Shown here: in pieces, positions 1 through 14,300 of the stretch
How positions within the stretch are numbered: the first letter of the stretch is position 1
Layout of the letters: each line of letters starts with the position of its first letter
Source of the DNA: Paragordius varius
Taxonomy: Eukaryota > Nematomorpha
Length of the DNA stretch: 64,000 nt
Direction of reading: 5' to 3'
Assembly (NCBI GenBank): GCA_964247055.1
Contig: OZ176057.1
Coordinates: forward strand, 3,286,001-3,350,000
Position numbers and translations under genes: made by a program
Notes under the pieces: generated by a model
Told to the model about the DNA's origin: nothing
Database searches by the model: none
What the model saw: the letters and a program-made list of their open reading frames with translations, nothing else

Positions 1-23
1 TCCTTTTTTCGGGTGCAAAATAA

Positions 24-50
<27 letters not shown>
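24..50. repeat. TA microsatellite
   Basis: About 27 bp of alternating TA near the left window edge. Similar runs lie at about 3770-3790 and 45064-45085. Confidence 0.8.
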
Positions 51-55
<5 letters not shown>

Positions 56-103
56 TTATAATATCTTTCCAAATCTAAATAAAACCGCTATAAATATATA
101 CAA

Positions 104-372
104 TTATATATCATTGACAATTCCAATTTGATCAATTTAAATTCACCCAAAATTAAATTATATGTTTTTGGGCTAACTCATTATTAATATGAAATATATC
201 TTTATGACATTGTTTATAGTTTTTTTCAGTATTATTTAAGTTACTAACAAAATTTAATTTTTTAAAAATATAAAAAAATATAGTTAATATTTAATCTTAA
301 AAACAAATTTATTTTAGGGTGAATTTAAATTGTTGGGAATTGTTTAAGGGTGAATTTGAAGTGTTTATATAT
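104..372. mobile_element. Fold-back element family A, copy 1 (eroded)
   Basis: The left arm CAATTTAAATTCACCC and right arm GGGTGAATTTAAATTGTTGG enclose the family core (TTATGTGTTTTTGGGCTAA-like, then TATGAAATATATCTTTATGACA). The terminal ATACCATTT is lost. Confidence 0.6.
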
Positions 373-426
373 AAAAAATTTTTAATGAATTATTATATTT
401 TAACATTTTTATGATCATATATTTAG

Positions 427-3400
427 CCATATGATGAGGGATATTTGAAACAAAATGACATTAAATACCTGTCTTTTCACAGTTGGTTACGTAAATTGGC
501 TCATAACAATGATAAGTACGCTTTTTTATGCTTTTTTAACGTTATTTATATATTGATTTTCAAATAAACTTTTTATAGATATTTATATTGTTCATGTTAT
601 GTATAATTTATAATATTTTTGTTTTTAATTACTTTTGCAAAATTTTTCTGTATAAATTAAATATATGGGTTTGTAATGTGTTTTTGCAGATGATTATTAG
701 TGTAACATTTCATAAAATTTATGATGGAAAAAAATTAATTGGATATAAAAATTTAACCCTGATAATAATCAAGGAACATTCAATATTTTTCATTTCCCCG
801 AATGCTGTATGTATATTAGAAAAAATTTGGTATTGGAACCGTTGAAATGCAAACTAAATTCGAATGGGGGACTTTTATGCAAAAATCATGCACCTTACCC
901 CCAAGGAATTTGCTCAAATTGTCAACCATCTGCTATTACACTTACTGGACAAGTATTCTTATTTTATTATATCCCCCCAAGACAAATAAAGCGTTTCTAT
1001 TAACTGGAAAAACGTTTGGATAGATTGGGAAAATATTTGGTTAGAATGGGAAAATTATGTTTGTTTCGATTAATGAGTAATATATATTTGGATTGAGTGG
1101 TATTATGATTGCTTATGATAAGTGCTTAATTAACAATGGTAAAAGTTTTGATTGGATGGGCTATTTGATTTGATTCGGTTGGGCAAATATTTAGTCTGAA
1201 TAGGAAAATGTTTGATATGGAAAAAAATATTAGTAAGCAAGAAATATGTTTGAATAGATGAGAATTTTTGATTTCATTTGATAGATGGTTAATTAAGAAT
1301 GATAAATGACTTGATTGAATGAGAAATATGTTTTGATTCAGTGAAATATTTGGATCGATTAAGCAATATGATTAATCTGAATACAAAATATGTTTTATAA
1401 GAATGGGGAAATGTTTGAACATTGCTCAAAATTGAATTAGTTGTTATGGTTCTTTTCTTAAAATTATAAATAAAGTAGTAAAGGCTGTTATTTTTTTGGA
1501 CTATAATTTTTAAATCAAGTCGAAAATTATTTGGATTGAGTAAAACAATGGTTAGTGGGATCGTGTTTAATTGAGTTTCGTAGAATAAGAAAATGTTTTG
1601 ATGAATAAAAAATAGTTGGATAAAGTAAAAATGTTATTGCAAATGTGTTCAACCGAAAATTGTTTTTTATAAAACAGATGGTTGTTTTAATTTAAAAATA
1701 TATTATATGAATGGAAAACATTTCATAAAAGGAGGTATTATTTATTGATTAGAATGTAAAAATGTGATTAAGTAAGAAAAATATCTGATTAGAATAATGA
1801 TTTGATCGAGAAAATCATATATAAAATCATATTTTTTTGAAATCTGTTTTTATTAAAATTGAAGTTAGCTGAATTGAAATTGGTTTTTATTTTTGTTTTC
1901 CAATTGTTAGCGTCGCGTCTTCTATATTTTTGGTGCCGCAATGAAATTGTCTTACTTCTAGTACTGAGCCAGCTTTTCAAGGACACCCCGTCCTAGATTT
2001 TGAGCTTTTATTGAACCATATTATTATTTGAATAGGTTTTAGTCTTTTGGCCCGTAAGAGAAATCAGTGATTTTGTGAATTGTGTAGTTGATTCAATTGA
2101 TTGTTTATTATCAAAATGATAAAATTCGGGATGCGAACAAAAACCATTGTGTTGAGTATTTTGGATTCCGAAATTTGAACCAAGATTAGGCTTTTTATCT
2201 AATTTTTTTGGATTGACTCAATATAATAAATGTTTTATTGTGCGGAGACATGTTTTAGTTAAATGGAATGGTAAAACTGTTGTGAATTGAGGAAATATTA
2301 TTTTAATTAATTAAATAAAAACTGTTTTGGTAGATTTAATAATATAACAAGATTTTTACCTTTGACACTTACAATGCATTGTAGACGTACAGACATATTG
2401 ATAGTATTATGTTTGAAAATGCTGAAATCATTGATGATTTTTTGGATTTTTGGCGCAAAACTGGTTTCCAACGTATGGCATATCTCTACGGTTATTATGC
2501 TAAAATGTCAGAATCTAATTCAAATTTCGATAAAAATGATGTTTTGAATGCTAATAATTCTGAAAAAAATGTTGAAACTAATAAAATTGTTGTTAATCCA
2601 CCACTGGGTATACAAGCAGTTGTATGTGCCCTGTACGAACCTGATCAGGAATGTACTAGGGATGCTATTCAAATAATTCGTCCTGAACACCATCAAAACT
2701 CTTCTACTAATAGAAATATTATAACCCAGAAAAAGGATGTTGAAATGAATGGTAATTTAGTTATCTAATTATAAATATGTGGGAAATGATATAAGAAAAA
2801 AGTAAAAAAAATGACTTTTATCAATATAACTTTATATAGGGTACGTACAAAATTTTGCGGCGTTAAAGTGTGCATTTTTTATCATTTCTTTTTAAAACTC
2901 AACATTGGAATCTATAATTTTTAAAGGTCAAACACATAAATTAGTCAAAAATTGAAACTCTAACAGACAGTCGCTTAGCAGTTTTAAGATCATTATCATT
3001 TTTTTATGATGAATAAAGCAAAACGAAATAAAAAAAATCATACCATAAATAAGTTATCTAATTTTAGCTACAGGTGACAAACATATCTATTATAAAACAT
3101 GTCAAACGACTGCCCAACTTTTATAATTACTTTTGCATACTAAAAATTATTTGGGGTTTTTTTTAACTAAAATACCAAATTAAAAAAATGCCTTTTTTAA
3201 AGCTCAAAATTTAACACATTTTATATATTTACCTATATTTTCAACAATAATAAAGATGGTAACAATAATGAAGGTGATAGGACGCCATCTTCGGGCTCGA
3301 CAAACAGCTGGTATCCACCTCGAAGTGATCAAGGTTTAGTTTATTTAGTTTAGTTTTTGGACAAAATTATATATATGGACCACAAAACGTATCCAAATTA

Positions 3401-6400
3401 TAAAAAATATATATATGTTTTGTTTTTAGAAACTATATTTTTAACTTTTATTATTTTAAGTTATATAGCTTTGGGTTGGTTGTAAAATGAGGAGTCTAAT
3501 AAAAGAAAACTTTATTTTTTTAAAATCTTATTTTTTATTGATATATCTATCGCTTTGGGTTGGTTGTGAAATAAAAATAGAGATGAATTGATAACAATTA
3601 ATTTTTTTAGTTATGTATGTGTATATATAGAAAAAACCCATGGATAAAAACGGGTTTCTCTACATAAAGATAATTTTTTACTTTTTTTTAATATCACATT
3701 AACTTTTTTATTCCATATTTATGATTATCAATTTTAAATAATTTTGCAATTATTCTATTTCTATACTATATATATATATATATATATATTAGTGGATAAA
3801 ACAGCTGATTACATAGCCCGAAAATTGGGGCTCCAATGCATAGGATGGATATTTACTGATCTCCTACCCAAAAAACGCAATAAAAAGAACAAGAAATCTA
3901 AAAATAATAATAATAATCCAGAAAATTCTGAAAATTTGGGTATATTAGACTATTTGTGTTTTTATAAAATTTATGTCACATGCGCCATATAAGATTATGA
4001 TGGTTTCTTTTGTGTTAATTTTCTTTGTCTATTATATCAATTTATAATTATTAATTTGTCACACATTTGAATTCATTTTAATTATTCTTTGTTAAACATT
4101 ATTTAGGTTATTATTTTTTTAACAACTCCTGATGATGCCATTGGGCGAAAAATTAAGTTTTTAATAAATTTATTTTTATTTCCTACATTATTCATGACGT
4201 TATAATACGAATCTTAATAAAGGGATAATTCTATTAAACAATTGTTTTTAAAGGAAAAATTGGTAAAATAAATAATATAGCGTTTCATATTGTGTTCCTA
4301 CTGCTTTTTACAGTTTTATTTTTGAAATCTTATTTCCCATACAATTTATGCTGAAAATATGGGCTGGGCCGCAGACAACCCTGATCTATAATAATTGGAT
4401 ATAAATTTTTATTTAGAAAAAACTAAATATACCATTTACACTTCAAATTCACCCTTGAACAATTCAAATTCACCCTTGAACAATTCAAATTCACCCTTGA
4501 ACAATTTAAATTCACCTTTGAACAATTCCAATTTACCCTAAAAATAAATTATGTGTTTTTGAACTAATATAACTCATTTTTAATATGAAATATATGTTTA
4601 TAATATAGTTTATTATTTTTTCAGTATTATTTTAATTTAAAACAAAATTTTTATTTTTAAAAAAATATATAAAATATAGGTGTCTTAAAAAACATATATT
4701 TTATTTGAGGGTGAATTTGAATTATTCGAGGGTGAATTTGAATTGATCAAGGGTGAATTTGATTGTTCAAGGGTGAATTTGAATTGTTCAAGGGTGAATT
4801 TGAATTGTTCAAGGGTGAATTGAATTGCAAATGGTATATGTTTAAGATCTAATTTTTTATATCATGTAAGTTGTTTGTTAAATATGATTCCTCATTATTT
4901 ATAGACTATAGTATGTATAAAAACATTACGATTATTTTATTTTATATTTACTGTATTCTCAAATTTTTTTATTTTTATTTCCATTTGCAGATGATGAAAC
5001 TGAAGAAAGCATTGTTGGAAAAGTTCAATGTTTACGGAATAAGGTTATATTTTACTTTTTATTTTAATTAGTTTTTTTTTGTAAAAAATATTTCTAAATA
5101 AACAAGTTTTTTTTTACCTTAAAAATTATTAACAATTTTTTTTATGATTTGTTTATAAAACAAATATATACTTAACATTTTTATAATACATCTTCATATC
5201 ACATACATAAGTTAATAAATTTATAATTGTGATAAAAAAGAAAAAATTAAATTGTAAATACGTATATTGTAGGATACCTATTTTCTCAGTGGAACAGAGT
5301 GTATGATATCAGCTGATTTCCAAAACAATCACCCCAACATTTGTAAATACTCTTCCACAGGTGTCTTTGGTTCCAAATTTGTTACCGTTGTTGTTTCTGG
5401 TAAAAATATAAATTTTATAATTTTTAGAAAGACAGATAGATGGCTGTTTTAATTCACTTGATATCCTGTAAATGAAATTATTACATATAATAAAACTAGA
5501 CTTTGTTAAAACTGATAAAATATTTATATTTTTTTTTGATTGGTAAATACTATCATATACTGTTATTCGTATATGTTAAATTTTGATAAAAATTTGTTTC
5601 TCACCGTTGAATTTTACGATCCAAAATTACGGCCTGCCAAGCGATTTAAATCTTATTTTATATTTGTCATTCTATTCAAACGATTCTTGTTTTTTTTGGA
5701 ATAAAAAGAAGGCATACAACAATTTTTTATACTTATCTATCTTTTTATATCTGCTTATATTTTTGTGATATTTTATATCTACACTCTCTTGATATATTAA
5801 TAATGTGCTTAAATATTTAAAAAGGTGGAACCACAAAGTATGAATTTTAATGGTTGCTTATTTTACACTATAGTTGGGGGCAATTTGCAACACAGTAGTG
5901 TAGTATGGAAAAAACAACAAAATGTTGAATAAACAATTATTTCCTTTCTTTTTTCCCATACACTACTGTTTTGAAAATCGCCCGCCCTAATATAGTGTGA
6001 AATAAGTAAACATTAAACATACTGTATATTACAAAAAAATTGAAACCGGAACACACCTACACCATATATGTGATTAAAAACATGTCTTTTATTTTCTCGA
6101 AAAATTCGGTTAGAGTTGAAATTTGCTAACATATGATCAGAGCTAGGTTTTTTTTAGAAAAATCGTGGTTGGAAACCATAAATTCATATAATGAACTGTT
6201 TTTGCTAACAAATAAATGGGATCATAAATAATTTTTTATAAAAAAAATGGTTTATACCAGTATGTCAAACATTATATAACTAAAAATATTTTTTAGAATA
6301 TTTTTCAACTAGAATTGACATATGAACTCAGAAAACTTTTTTTAGCCAAAACAATTATTTATTTTATAAAAAATGGTTATAAATCTTTATGAGCGTAAAT

Positions 6401-9400
6401 ATTTTTTTTGCGTCAGGTGATTTGAATGAAACTATTCACCTCGAAGGATATCAAATCAGTGAACAGGGTTGTGCTTTGGTGAAAGATGATTGCATGCTTC
6501 CTGTCACGTGTCGCCCCGATCTGGGTTGGATAAAAGCGCCATCTGCCCAACAATTTACACCCGACGTTTATTACAAGGTAGGGAGAGGTGTTTTGAAGTT
6601 AGCATTGGGTTTATATATACGGCATTCTGACTGCTTATTCTGTTTTTTGTAACAAATTTATTTTTGAGACCATTTTATATTTACACTAAATAAACGTTAA
6701 ATTGGGTTTTTACTGGTCTAATATCATGTTTACTTTATAATGACAATCATACTTTTTTTGACCCTGATTTTGTCCACATATGTAGTATAAAAAAATATGT
6801 TATTTTATTTTGCGCAAAACATAAATCGATAATTGTACCATAATTGAAAAATTATTAAAATTCTTTATAAATTCAATATTTACTTATATAGTGACGAGTA
6901 ATATTATATGCTATATATCTGTGCTTGCTTTATGGCTAAAATGGTGTATAATTTACATGACAGTAGCAATGTATACTAATTTTCGTTTTTATATTATTTT
7001 TAACATTTTATTTATCTTCGAAGATTATGGATAAAAAATAAAATGCGTTGTTTATAATTAAATAAATATGTAATTAATATGAAAATGACAATTGTCACAT
7101 ACATGCATGATACCCTTATATGGTCTCTAATAGTGCTCATTTAAATTTTCATTTAAAGGCAAAAAACTCGTATGGATATGAGGTGATAAAAAAAGCTAAT
7201 GGTTCAACATTTCCCATTGATTTCCTACTCATAAATATCCCAGCAAGGCAACCCAAAGTACCCAAATATACCTTCTCTCACCATAGGGAAAAAGCTATTA
7301 ACTCTAATAATCTACTTCCAAATGGTTTTCCCATAGAGAATCGTATAAAATATTTGGATGAAAATCAGGTTTAATACATGCCTTACTTTTGTTTCGTGTA
7401 AAAATTTTATGTTTTATATACGTATTTTAGAAATGGCATGTGTGTTTTAAAAGAATTTTCTTTTTTTTCCTATAATGTGTTTGCGAATCAATAAATCGTA
7501 AAAAATGTTTTCTTATCAATTTAGTGTTGCGTTTGAAACAGTAGTTGTTTGCCAAAATTTTTAAGTTAACATTTTTTATGTTAAATTAAAATGAATCATT
7601 TTTCTTATTTTTCTATATTTAAAAAATTAATGGCATTTTAAAAAATGTGTAAATATAATTACACACAATCGTTTTACCGTTAAACATTGAAATATAAATT
7701 GTATACTAATGTATAATTATATATCATTTCTCAATCAAAAGCAACATTTATTAACCTAACGCGACAATTTTCATAGCAAACAACTGAAAAAATGTTGCGT
7801 TTGCTTGAAAAATGGTATATTTTTACAGGATTTAAAGCGAATCTTATGCACTAAGGAGTGGAAATTTTTAAATATTTCAATTGTATAAATATTTAAATAT
7901 ATATTTTTTTGTGACATATAGACGTTTTATTCCTTTGCACATTATGTCAAACCGTATTTGCAAAAAAACCTAAAGGATTCTGATGCCTCTGCCATATGCC
8001 TTATGAATGCATTAAATAATTTTCATGTCCTTATTTTTTTGGCTAACATGGATATATTACCGATGAAGGTAGTTTTGAAATACATACTTCTCAATTTTTT
8101 AATGTTTAGATTTCATATTTTTAAACTTATATATGGGATAATTTTTAATGTAATTAAAAATATAATTTTAAATAAAATTTTTAGGGTTATAATAACAAAA
8201 ATTTTTAAAAACTGTAAAAATTTTTTGAAAAAAAAAACGGGCACTTAAGATTTGTAAAAGAACGCTTTGAATAAATATTTTTATAATAATTTCATTAAAG
8301 TTACCTATTTATATAAAAAAAGATTTAAATTTTTTTTATTTTTTTTTCTTAGGAAAATTTGGAAACACTGTTATTAGCGCTCAAGGAAAAGGATTTAAAT
8401 TGTTTTTTGGAATGGACTTTGAGTGATAATTGGTTAACTTTACAAAAGTTAATCGAAATGGAAGGTATATATATTTATTTACACATTCATTATGAAAAAA
8501 AATACACTTAGTTAATATAGACATGCTCAAGTTTTTCAAAAAAAATTAAAAAATAGACTTAAAAACACCCCTATGTTTTGGTAAAAATATTTACCCATAT
8601 TTTTGGAGTTTAAATCTATATATATATATCATTACAATTCAAATTTACCCTTGAAAAATTCAAATTCACCCTAAAAATAAATTATGTGTATTTCAACTAT
8701 AATAATTCCTCAGTATGAAATATATCTTTATGGCATAGTTTATTATTTCTTCAGTATTATTTTAATTTAAAACAAAATTTTTATTTTTGAAATTATATAG
8801 GTATTTTTTAATCTTGAAAAACATATATTTTATTTAAGGGTGAGTTTGAATTGTTCGAGGGTAAATTTGAATTGTTCAAGGGTGAAATTGAATTGTAAAA
8901 GGTATATCATTACAACTGTGAATAGTATATTAGAGATGTAAACATAATCACTCTATTTTATCTGTCCCTCAACCATAATCATAAAATTATACGACATGTA
9001 CAAGAAATTAGGGATTTAATAATCACGAGTGATTGAAATTACACAAACAAAACGTAAAAACATATAGACAAGTTTTTATTTTTTTAAAGACAACCATATT
9101 TTTTAAACCTAAATTTTTCCATATATATATGTAAATTATTAATAATTCTAAAATATGTAATATATATAAATAATTTATAGCTCTACTTCATAATTGGCAG
9201 TTTAAAACAATGAGTTACCTCTCAAAAAAACAAGTTTAAAAAAGTACAACAATCTTTAAAAAAAATATATTTGTCTTTACTTCACATTTTGTCTGTATAG
9301 TTTCTATATTTACTGTAAATGTGACAGGTGTTTATATTTTGATTTATATTGGTCTGTTTTAACAAAAAATGGATTAATACTATTGCTATTTACTACCTAT

Positions 9401-11342
9401 ATTTTAGATTTTTTATAAAATATATTTATATAGTGTGCATTTTAATAGTTTCTTATTTCACACTATAGTTGTGCAATTTGCAACACAGTAGTATATGGAA
9501 AAAAGCAAGGAAAGAAATGTTTATTCAACATTTTTTTGTTTTTCCCATACACTAATGTGTTGCAAATCACTTAACTATAGTGTAAAATAAACCATTAAAA
9601 TGCATACTGTATATATGTATATTTCACATTTCTTTTATGGTTTTATTTTAAAATATTTGAAGATATACATAATAAAGCCTATTAAAATCTCTTCTAAACA
9701 ACAAAATAGGCTAAATTTTTTCTTTTCTATTTATCATTTATATTTACTACTTACCTATATTACAATTGGGAATAAAATGGAGAAATACCAATTTATATAT
9801 CTATCCCTTATTGCAAAACCATCAGAATCAAAAAATATGGTGTTTACTTTATCAATATTTAGTTTTTTAGGTATAATCTCGATATTTTCAATTTAAATGT
9901 GTCAATCTAATTTTTCCCGACACTACGATGTTAATATAAGAAAGGCAAGGTTTATAATTATGATTGAAAAATATATTAGTTTATTGAGTCTTGACCTTGT
10001 CTTTTTTATTTTTAATGTTTATCTTTTTTTTCTTATTTCTTAGCTCAAAACTAAAGGTTATTTACTAAAAATTTTAGGGTTAAAAATATCTTTTTTGTCA
10101 AAAAATATTAATTATCATGTTTTGTGTTTAATTATGTGATTTGATATATATATATATTCCTTACTTTTCAAAATTATGTGTTGTTTATAAAAATAATGGA
10201 TATGGCTTTTTTGATAAAAAAACAACTGCCTATAACTTTTACAATTATAAGCTCGTAAAGTTTGCAACTATAGAGTATAAATAATAATCAAGGGAAAAAA
10301 ACTATTCTTTTTTCTTTTAATACATAATAAAAATATATATATCTGTGTTTTATAATTTTAACTTTTCAGTTAATTTTTTTTGGTTATATAAGCTCCTGAC
10401 ATTGCTTCCCCTCAACATTTTGATGATCAAAATTTTTCATCAAACACTGGAGAATTATTTCCCCAAAAACATTTTCAAGCCAAGCCCTACCATGAACATT
10501 TCAATTATTCGGCTCATCAAATAACGTCATCAAACACCGGTAAAGAGTTTGATCTGAATCAAAATTTTGATTCTGACACTTTAAATGAAAATCAAGCTAC
10601 AACATCATCGAAATTATCCAATAATAATAATAATTTTAATAATAGCAATAGCAATAAAACTTACGCAAATAGTGATACTACTTTACTGGGCAAAAATACT
10701 CTTAAATCGACCGATATTACAGACGGGTAACTTAGATTTAGTTTTAATTTGTTTTAAATTAGTTCATACCCTGTGAGTGAAAATAAATATATTCAAATTT
10801 AATTTTCAGAATTTAAAATGGTTTCTTACATTATAGTTGGTCAATTTGCAAAACAGTAGTGTATGGATTAAAGAAAGAAAAAATTGTTAATTCAACATTT
10901 TGTTGCTTTTTCCCTACACTAATAGTGTGAAATAAGCAACCATTAAAATGTATTTTACAGTAACTTTCAAAAGTTTTGAAATAAGAATTAAACGCATTTT
11001 TTTGCACCAAATTACTTATTAATGTTATTTGGCAATGATTATTAAAAAAATTTTTGAATTTTATTTTTTTTATAAAAAAAATAACGACAAAAAATGAATA
11101 TAGATAATTTTTTTGATTTAAAACTTTCTCAATATAAATGATTAGATATAATCAAAATCCTAAATTCTTATGAAATTTAATCATTTTTATATTTTTTGAA
11201 AAATGTAAAAGTATATAATCCTCCTAAAAAAATTATATATTTTGTTTAACATATAAAACACATCTTTTAGATCAGGGGTGTTTAACACTAATGGCTTTAC
11301 GGGCCGCCTTTTTACCTCATAAATCCCACCAGCCACATTACA

Positions 11343-11376
<34 letters not shown>

Positions 11377-14300
11377 ACATATATAGGCTTGACAAAAATT
11401 TTATAAGATATTAAACATAAAAGACTGTAAATTGCTAACACAATATAGCAATTTTTTCTAATTCTTGCCAATTAAAAATATTATATAAGAAATATCAATT
11501 TTATTAAGATAAGATTTGATGACCATCTTTTTGTAATTTGTGGATTTCCAAATTTTCCGCGCGCCGAATGTTAAATACCCCCTGTTTACGATAAATATGA
11601 AATGTTTAAGGATACACTTATATATACATATATATATATATTTATGTTATAATAATATTACAGCACTAAACAAAGCTATAATCTGAGAAAACGTAGCACA
11701 CAAACTGCTAATCAATCGGTAAATTTTTAAGTTATCAAAAAAATATTGTTTGCGTTTTAATTTATGCTTTTTGTAAAAAAGTTTTATTATCTAGTAAAAA
11801 TTAATGTGTAAAGACTTAAAAGATATTGACAAAAAATTTTTTTAAGGAATTTATATTTTTTAACGTTGCTTTGTTATTATTGTAATGTTAGTGAATAAAG
11901 TGGATTCTTTTACATAAAAATATGAGTCTTATTAATGTTTGTGTTTCCTTGTTATATTAATTTTTATTGTCGTAAATTTTTGGAAATTTATTTATTTGCA
12001 TTTTAAATCTTTAATTTTAATAATTTACATATTGTTAAACTAACATATATTATATAGAATACGGAAACTAGTGAGAAAACGCGTCGAATACCCAATGATA
12101 AAACAAAGTAAAATATTTTTATGTATATCATTCAAAAATTTATAGTTATACTAATATAATATGATAATGTATATTATAAAGCCTGGAAGAATAATTAAAT
12201 ACAGTAAAAATTGAAATTATACGGACAAAAGGTAAAAATATAAAGACAAATATTTTTTTCTAAAATACAACCATACTTTTTAAATCTTGATTATTTTTGA
12301 ATATAACATATTGTTTTAAATTCCAAAGTTTAGAATAGAGACGTATATTGGTAATATAATCAATTACATATTTTACGATTGTTAAATGTTTTAAATAAGA
12401 TAAATTAGGGTTTGAAAAAGTATGGTTGTGTCTTGAAAAAAATGTTTATCTTTATTTACGTTTTGTCCGTATAAATTAAATTTTTACTGTATATATATAA
12501 GTCATAACATAATATGTTTTAGATATGTTAATTAATACCACAAATTTTACCATAAAAGAGTATGCCATTTTTATTGGCATATTCTTAAATCTATCATAAA
12601 CTAGGCTGTTTTGTTAAAGATAAAAGATTTTCATATACACTATATAACATTCTGCTTGTATTAGGAAATAAATCTATATTGATTAATTTATATTATTTTC
12701 AATCCAAATTTCTGGGTAAATTTGGATTGAAAATCGTAGATATTTGGATTGGATTTTATGCGAAAATAATTGCGCTCAACTCTTGACCTTTTTGCGGTGA
12801 GATTAAAGAGTAGATTTTGTCGCTAGCCATGTTTCTGTTTTATATTGACAAAGCGTATAGCGCTGATGAAAATCTTAAACTTAGAATAATGGATGTTTTT
12901 TATTAACTAGAGTGGGTGCAACTTGTTACTTTTACCAGCCTTCTTCGAGTCTATCGATATATAGCAGAATTGCTATAATGTATAAGTAAAATAAATGTTG
13001 ACTAGGGATGTGGAGATGCATAGTTTGTTGTGTTTGTTGTTTAATTCTTCTTTTACGGATTTTCGCTTAAGATCAAATATTGTTTACTCATCGACCATAT
13101 ATTTATACTTTCCTTTATTAAAGTTAATATTCAACTGTCATTTGATTTATTTTAAGATTTTCGTTTTACGAAATCATGATTAAAAGTTTTATTTTGAAAC
13201 TGTGTTCACACAGCTGGGAACAAGGGATATAAAAAGTAAATCATTTTTGGTCCCTTTTTAAAGGGAAGAATGAATTTATACAAATTCCCCAGAATTGTGT
13301 TTAACTGTATTCATATAGCTTCTTAAGTTTTTTTTGAAAATTAGCTCTTTTGAACCAGTAGACCCCTACCCATAGACCTATGCTGAAAAAGCGTTGAGAT
13401 GCTTTGCCCTTATAGGGCAAATATTTGGAATCATCTTATATACCATCGTCTCATGGGTTTTTCGAAAAAATACCTTAAAACCAAAACATTCTATGGTAGA
13501 GCATTTTTCAGGGCAAGAGCTTAATTAAGGGATAAAATAAAACCGCTCTAGTTAAATTTTTGCGGGTAATATTCAAGACAGCCCTTATTGATTTCATATG
13601 GCCTGATAAGTTATCTAAAATTTGCCTCCAAAGTCTCGCTGTATCGATATGGTGTCACAGTTTTAAGTAGGTAGCCCCCTCTTCAGAAGGCAATATAAAA
13701 AAGACGTTTAATAAAAAATTTTGCCTTTATAGGAAAATATCTGAAATCATCATTTATTCCATATATTCTTAATAGTTTTTGGGAAAATTGCCTCAGAACC
13801 AAAAAGTTATTATATGGTGGCGCATTTTCGCAAGGGCCTAATTAAGGGGTATAAAAAAACCGCTCGACAAATTTTTCCTTTTTACGGGTAATATTACACC
13901 TTATTAAAGTTATATGGCCTGATAAATTTTTTGAAAAATAACAAAATTCGATAAAGTGGCGCAGTTTTAGATGGGTAGCTTTCTACACAGATGCCGATAC
14001 AAAAAGCGCTTGATTATAATTTTTGCCTTTTTACGGAGAATACCTGGTATCATGATTGATTTCATATGCTCTCATTAGTTTTTAGAAAAATTGCCTCAAA
14101 ACTAAAAAATCATTCTATGGTGGCTCATTTTTCTGGGCGTGAAGAGCCTAATTAACTGCTAATTAAAAAAACCTGTACGACCTAAATTTTGCCTTGTAAT
14201 GGGTAATATTTGAAGCACCTATTAAATATGGCCCGATGGGTTTTTTGAAATTTAGCCCCAAAGGCACGCTATTTCAATATGACGGGGCAGTTTTTAGCGG

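Noticed and set aside
588-845. 85-codon frame at the left end
   Set aside because: It lies in an NPL4 intron and is composed of AT-rich, Phe/Ile/Tyr-rich translation without similarity.
4428-4838. Regular 21-bp repeats that look like a CRISPR array
   Set aside because: Units are contiguous with no unique spacers, occur in inverted arms, and the genome is eukaryotic.
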